Positions 62,064-64,000 of a DNA stretch of 64,000 nucleotides are shown in pieces. Position 1 is the first letter of the stretch; each line of letters starts with the position of its first letter. The translations under genes and the position numbers were made by a program. The notes under the pieces are model-generated. The model was not told where the DNA came from and did no database searches. It saw only the letters and a program-made list of their open reading frames with translations. Origin of the DNA: Coriaria nepalensis (Eukaryota; Streptophyta; Magnoliopsida; Cucurbitales; Coriariaceae); assembly GCA_027186245.1 (NCBI GenBank), contig CP114483.1, positions 17,566,220 to 17,630,219 on the forward strand, in the 5' to 3' direction.

Positions 62064-62619
62064 TAGAATTCGTTCGACTTAATTTAGAATGATTTAACGA
62101 CTAGAAGAGACTCATTGACATGACTTTAAGGCTAAACAAATGCATTGTTGACTTCAATAGATCAACTGCAAGTTATGCACGAAAGTCATGTTCAAATGCC
62201 TAATTTCGTTCGAAGTGATTTAGAATGATTTTCTGACTAAAAGAGACGCAAAAATATGACTTTAAGGCTAAAAAAATGCATAGTTGCCTTCAATAGATCA
62301 ATTGCAAGTTATGCCTGAAAGTCATGTTCAAATGCCTAATTTCGTTCGAAGTGAATTAGAATGATTTTCTGACTAAAAGAGACGCAAAAATATGACTTTA
62401 AGGCTAAAAAAATGCATAGTTGCCTTCAATAGATCAATTGCAAGTTATGCCTGAAAGTCGCATTTTAAATGCAAAAAGAGATATGGTTCGAAGTGCCTTC
62501 AAACAATTTAATGATTGAAAAGAATGAGTGACATGCTTTTTAATGGTAAAATAATGCATTGTTGTCTTCAATATATTAATTGCAAGTTATGTAATAAAAT
62601 CATGTTTGAAGGGAAAAAA
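62064..62619 (+). repeat. Third copy of the identical 556-bp unit
   Basis: By eye equal to 60396-60951. The alternation of this unit with the GTGGTTCAG type suggests that 1112-bp dimers of units are being copied as well as single units. Confidence 0.88.
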
Positions 62620-64000
62620 TAGAATTCGTTCGACTTAATTTAGAATGATTTAACGACTAGAAGAGACTCATTGACATGACTTTAAGGCTAAACATATGCA
62701 TTGTTGACTACAATAGATCAACTGCAAGTTATGCACGAAAGTCATGTTCAAATGCCTAATTTCGTTCGAAGTGATTTAGAATGATTTTTTGACTAAAAGA
62801 GACGCAAAAATATGACTTTAAGGCTAAACAAATGCATAGTTGCCTTCAATAGATCAATTGCAAGTTATGCCTGAAAGTCGCGTTTTAAATGCAAAAAGAG
62901 ATATGGTTCGAAGTGCCTTCAAACAATTTAATGATTGAAAAGACTGAGTGACATGCTTTTTAATGGTAAAATAATGCATTGTTGTCTTCAATATATTAAT
63001 TGCAAGTTATGTAATAAAATCATGTTTGAAGGGAAAAAATAGAATTCGTTCGACTTAATTTAGAATGATTTAATGACTCGAAAAGACTCAGTTACATGAC
63101 TTAAAGGCTAAACAAATGCATTGTTGCCTTCAGTAGATCAACTGCAAGTTATGCACGAAAGTCATGTTTAATGGCCGAATTTCGTTCGAAGTGATTTAGA
63201 AAGATTTAATGACTAAAAGAGACGCAATAATATGACTTTAAGGCTAAAAAAATGCATAGTTGCCTTCAATAGATCAATTGCAAGTTATGCCTGAAAGTCA
63301 TGTTCAAATGCCTAATTTAGTTCGGAGTGATTTAGAATGATTTTCTGACTAAAAGAGATGCAAAAATATGACTTTAAGGCTAAAAAAATGCATAGTTGCC
63401 TTCAATAGATCAATTGCAAGTTATGCCTGAAAGTCGCGTTTTAAATGCAAAAAGAGATATGGTTCGAAGTGCCTTCAAACAATTTAATGATTGAAAAGAC
63501 TGAGTGACATGCTTTTTAATGATAAAATAATGCATTGTTGTCTGCAATAGATTAATTGCAAGTTATGTAATAAAATCATGTTTGAAGGGAAAAAATAGAA
63601 TTCGTTCGACTTAATTTAGAATGATTTAACGACTAGAAGAGACTCATTGACATGACTTTAAGGCTAAACAAATGCATTGTTGACTTCAATAGATCAACTG
63701 CAAGTTATGCACGAAAGTCATGTTCAAATGCCTAATTTCGTTCGAAGTGGTTCAGAATGATTTTCTGACTAAAAGAGACGCAAAAATATGACTTTAAGGC
63801 TAAAAAAATGCATAGTTGCCTTCAATAGATCAATTGCAAGTTATGCCTGAAAGTCATGTTCAAATGCCTAATTTAGTTCGGAGTGATTTAGAATGATTTT
63901 CTGACTAAAAGAGATGCAAAAATATGACTTTAAGGCTAAAAAAATGCATAGTTGCCGTCAATAGATCAATTGCAAGTTATGCCTGAAAGTCGCGTTTTAA
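62620..64000 (+). repeat. Block repeated from 58308, right copy, cut by the window end
   Basis: Units at 62620 (420), 63040 (556) and a partial unit from 63596 match 58308-59688 at an offset of 4312 bp to the last base. The one clear difference is GACTAAAAGAGAC here versus GACTAATAGAGAC near 58481. The array continues beyond the window. Confidence 0.88.

Larger units (their letters stand above)
1..64000 (+). repeat. Satellite DNA array, 136-142 bp monomers, all head-to-tail
   Basis: The entire window is tandem satellite DNA. Three related monomer types (A, B, C) recur from the first base to the last, always in the same orientation. Each carries versions of the boxes CAATAGATCAA and TGCAAGTTATG, and most carry ATGCAT. 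G+C is about one third in sampled stretches. Both strands have stop codons in all frames within each monomer, so there is no coding potential. No transposable element, inversion, unique spacer or array boundary is visible, so both ends of the array lie outside. Homogeneous arrays of near-nucleosome-length monomers with nested higher-order structure are known from eukaryotic centromeres and pericentromeric heterochromatin; assigning this one to a centromere is inference. Whether the host is a plant or an animal cannot be told from the sequence. Confidence 0.97.

Noticed and set aside
1..64000. Open reading frames running through repeats
   Set aside because: TAA, TAG and TGA recur in each monomer on both strands, and periods of 556, 1679 and 136 bp are not multiples of three. 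Any open stretch is short and repeats with the satellite, so none is supported as a gene.
1..64000. CRISPR array
   Set aside because: The repeats are regular, but the sequence between conserved boxes is itself repeated. There are no unique spacers, and monomers of 136-142 bp are far too long.
1..64000. tRNA, rRNA or telomere repeats
   Set aside because: No cloverleaf with A and B boxes, no rDNA-like conserved stretch and no tandem telomeric hexamer or heptamer is visible.
1..64000. Naming the species or a known satellite family
   Set aside because: The 142-bp and EcoRI features recall some beetle satellites, and the size also fits plant centromeric satellites. I do not recognise the monomer sequence, so a name would be a guess; a BLAST or satellite-database search of one trimer would decide.

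Overview
The whole window is one uninterrupted satellite DNA array with no genes. Every part is built from head-to-tail copies of an AT-rich monomer of 136-142 bp (about one third G+C in stretches I counted), all in the same orientation. I see no inversion, no transposon insertion, no unique spacer and no array edge, so the array is larger than 64 kb. This size and regularity point to a eukaryotic centromeric or pericentromeric heterochromatin block. The sequence alone does not name the organism: plants and insects (for example tenebrionid beetles) both carry satellites with monomers of this size. I found no marker that decides between them.

Three homologous but diverged monomer types, A, B and C, form a basic 420-bp A-B-C trimer. 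Measured between copies of the conserved box TGCAAGTTATG, the steps are 136 bp (A to B), 142 bp (B to C) and 142 bp (C to A). The A monomer starts with a near-invariant GAATTC, which makes a convenient register. Using it I walked the whole window. Every complete unit fits 284 + 136n bp, where n (0 to 6) is the number of B-type monomers between A and C. Deviations are 0-2 bp from small indels.

Layout. (1) 6-19318: pure 420-bp trimers of four main subtypes (called P, Q, R, S here), arranged in 12-monomer, 1679-bp higher-order repeats (HORs), with a further duplication of about 5.0 kb (4892-9913 and 10350-15371). (2) 19319-27035: trimers mixed with five 284-bp dimers whose first monomer is an A/B hybrid. 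These form 1124-bp, 8-monomer HORs. (3) 27036-28294: divergent trimers. (4) 28295-50375: the B monomer expands, giving 556, 692, 828, 964 and 1099-bp units, within large HORs (5003 and 4867 bp; 4718 bp). (5) 50376-64000: 556-bp A-B'-B-C tetramers predominate, in 4176-bp, 30-monomer HORs, with locally identical 556-bp copies.

The most interesting structural point is that the 284-bp dimer (A/B hybrid) and the 556-bp tetramer (with a B/A-type hybrid) are the two reciprocal products expected from one kind of unequal crossover between A and B at the conserved box; their lengths sum to exactly two trimers (840 bp). The deletion product sits in the middle of the array and the insertion product has spread through the right half. 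The window thus records stepwise unequal exchange, gene-conversion-like patches and repeated multi-kilobase tandem duplication.
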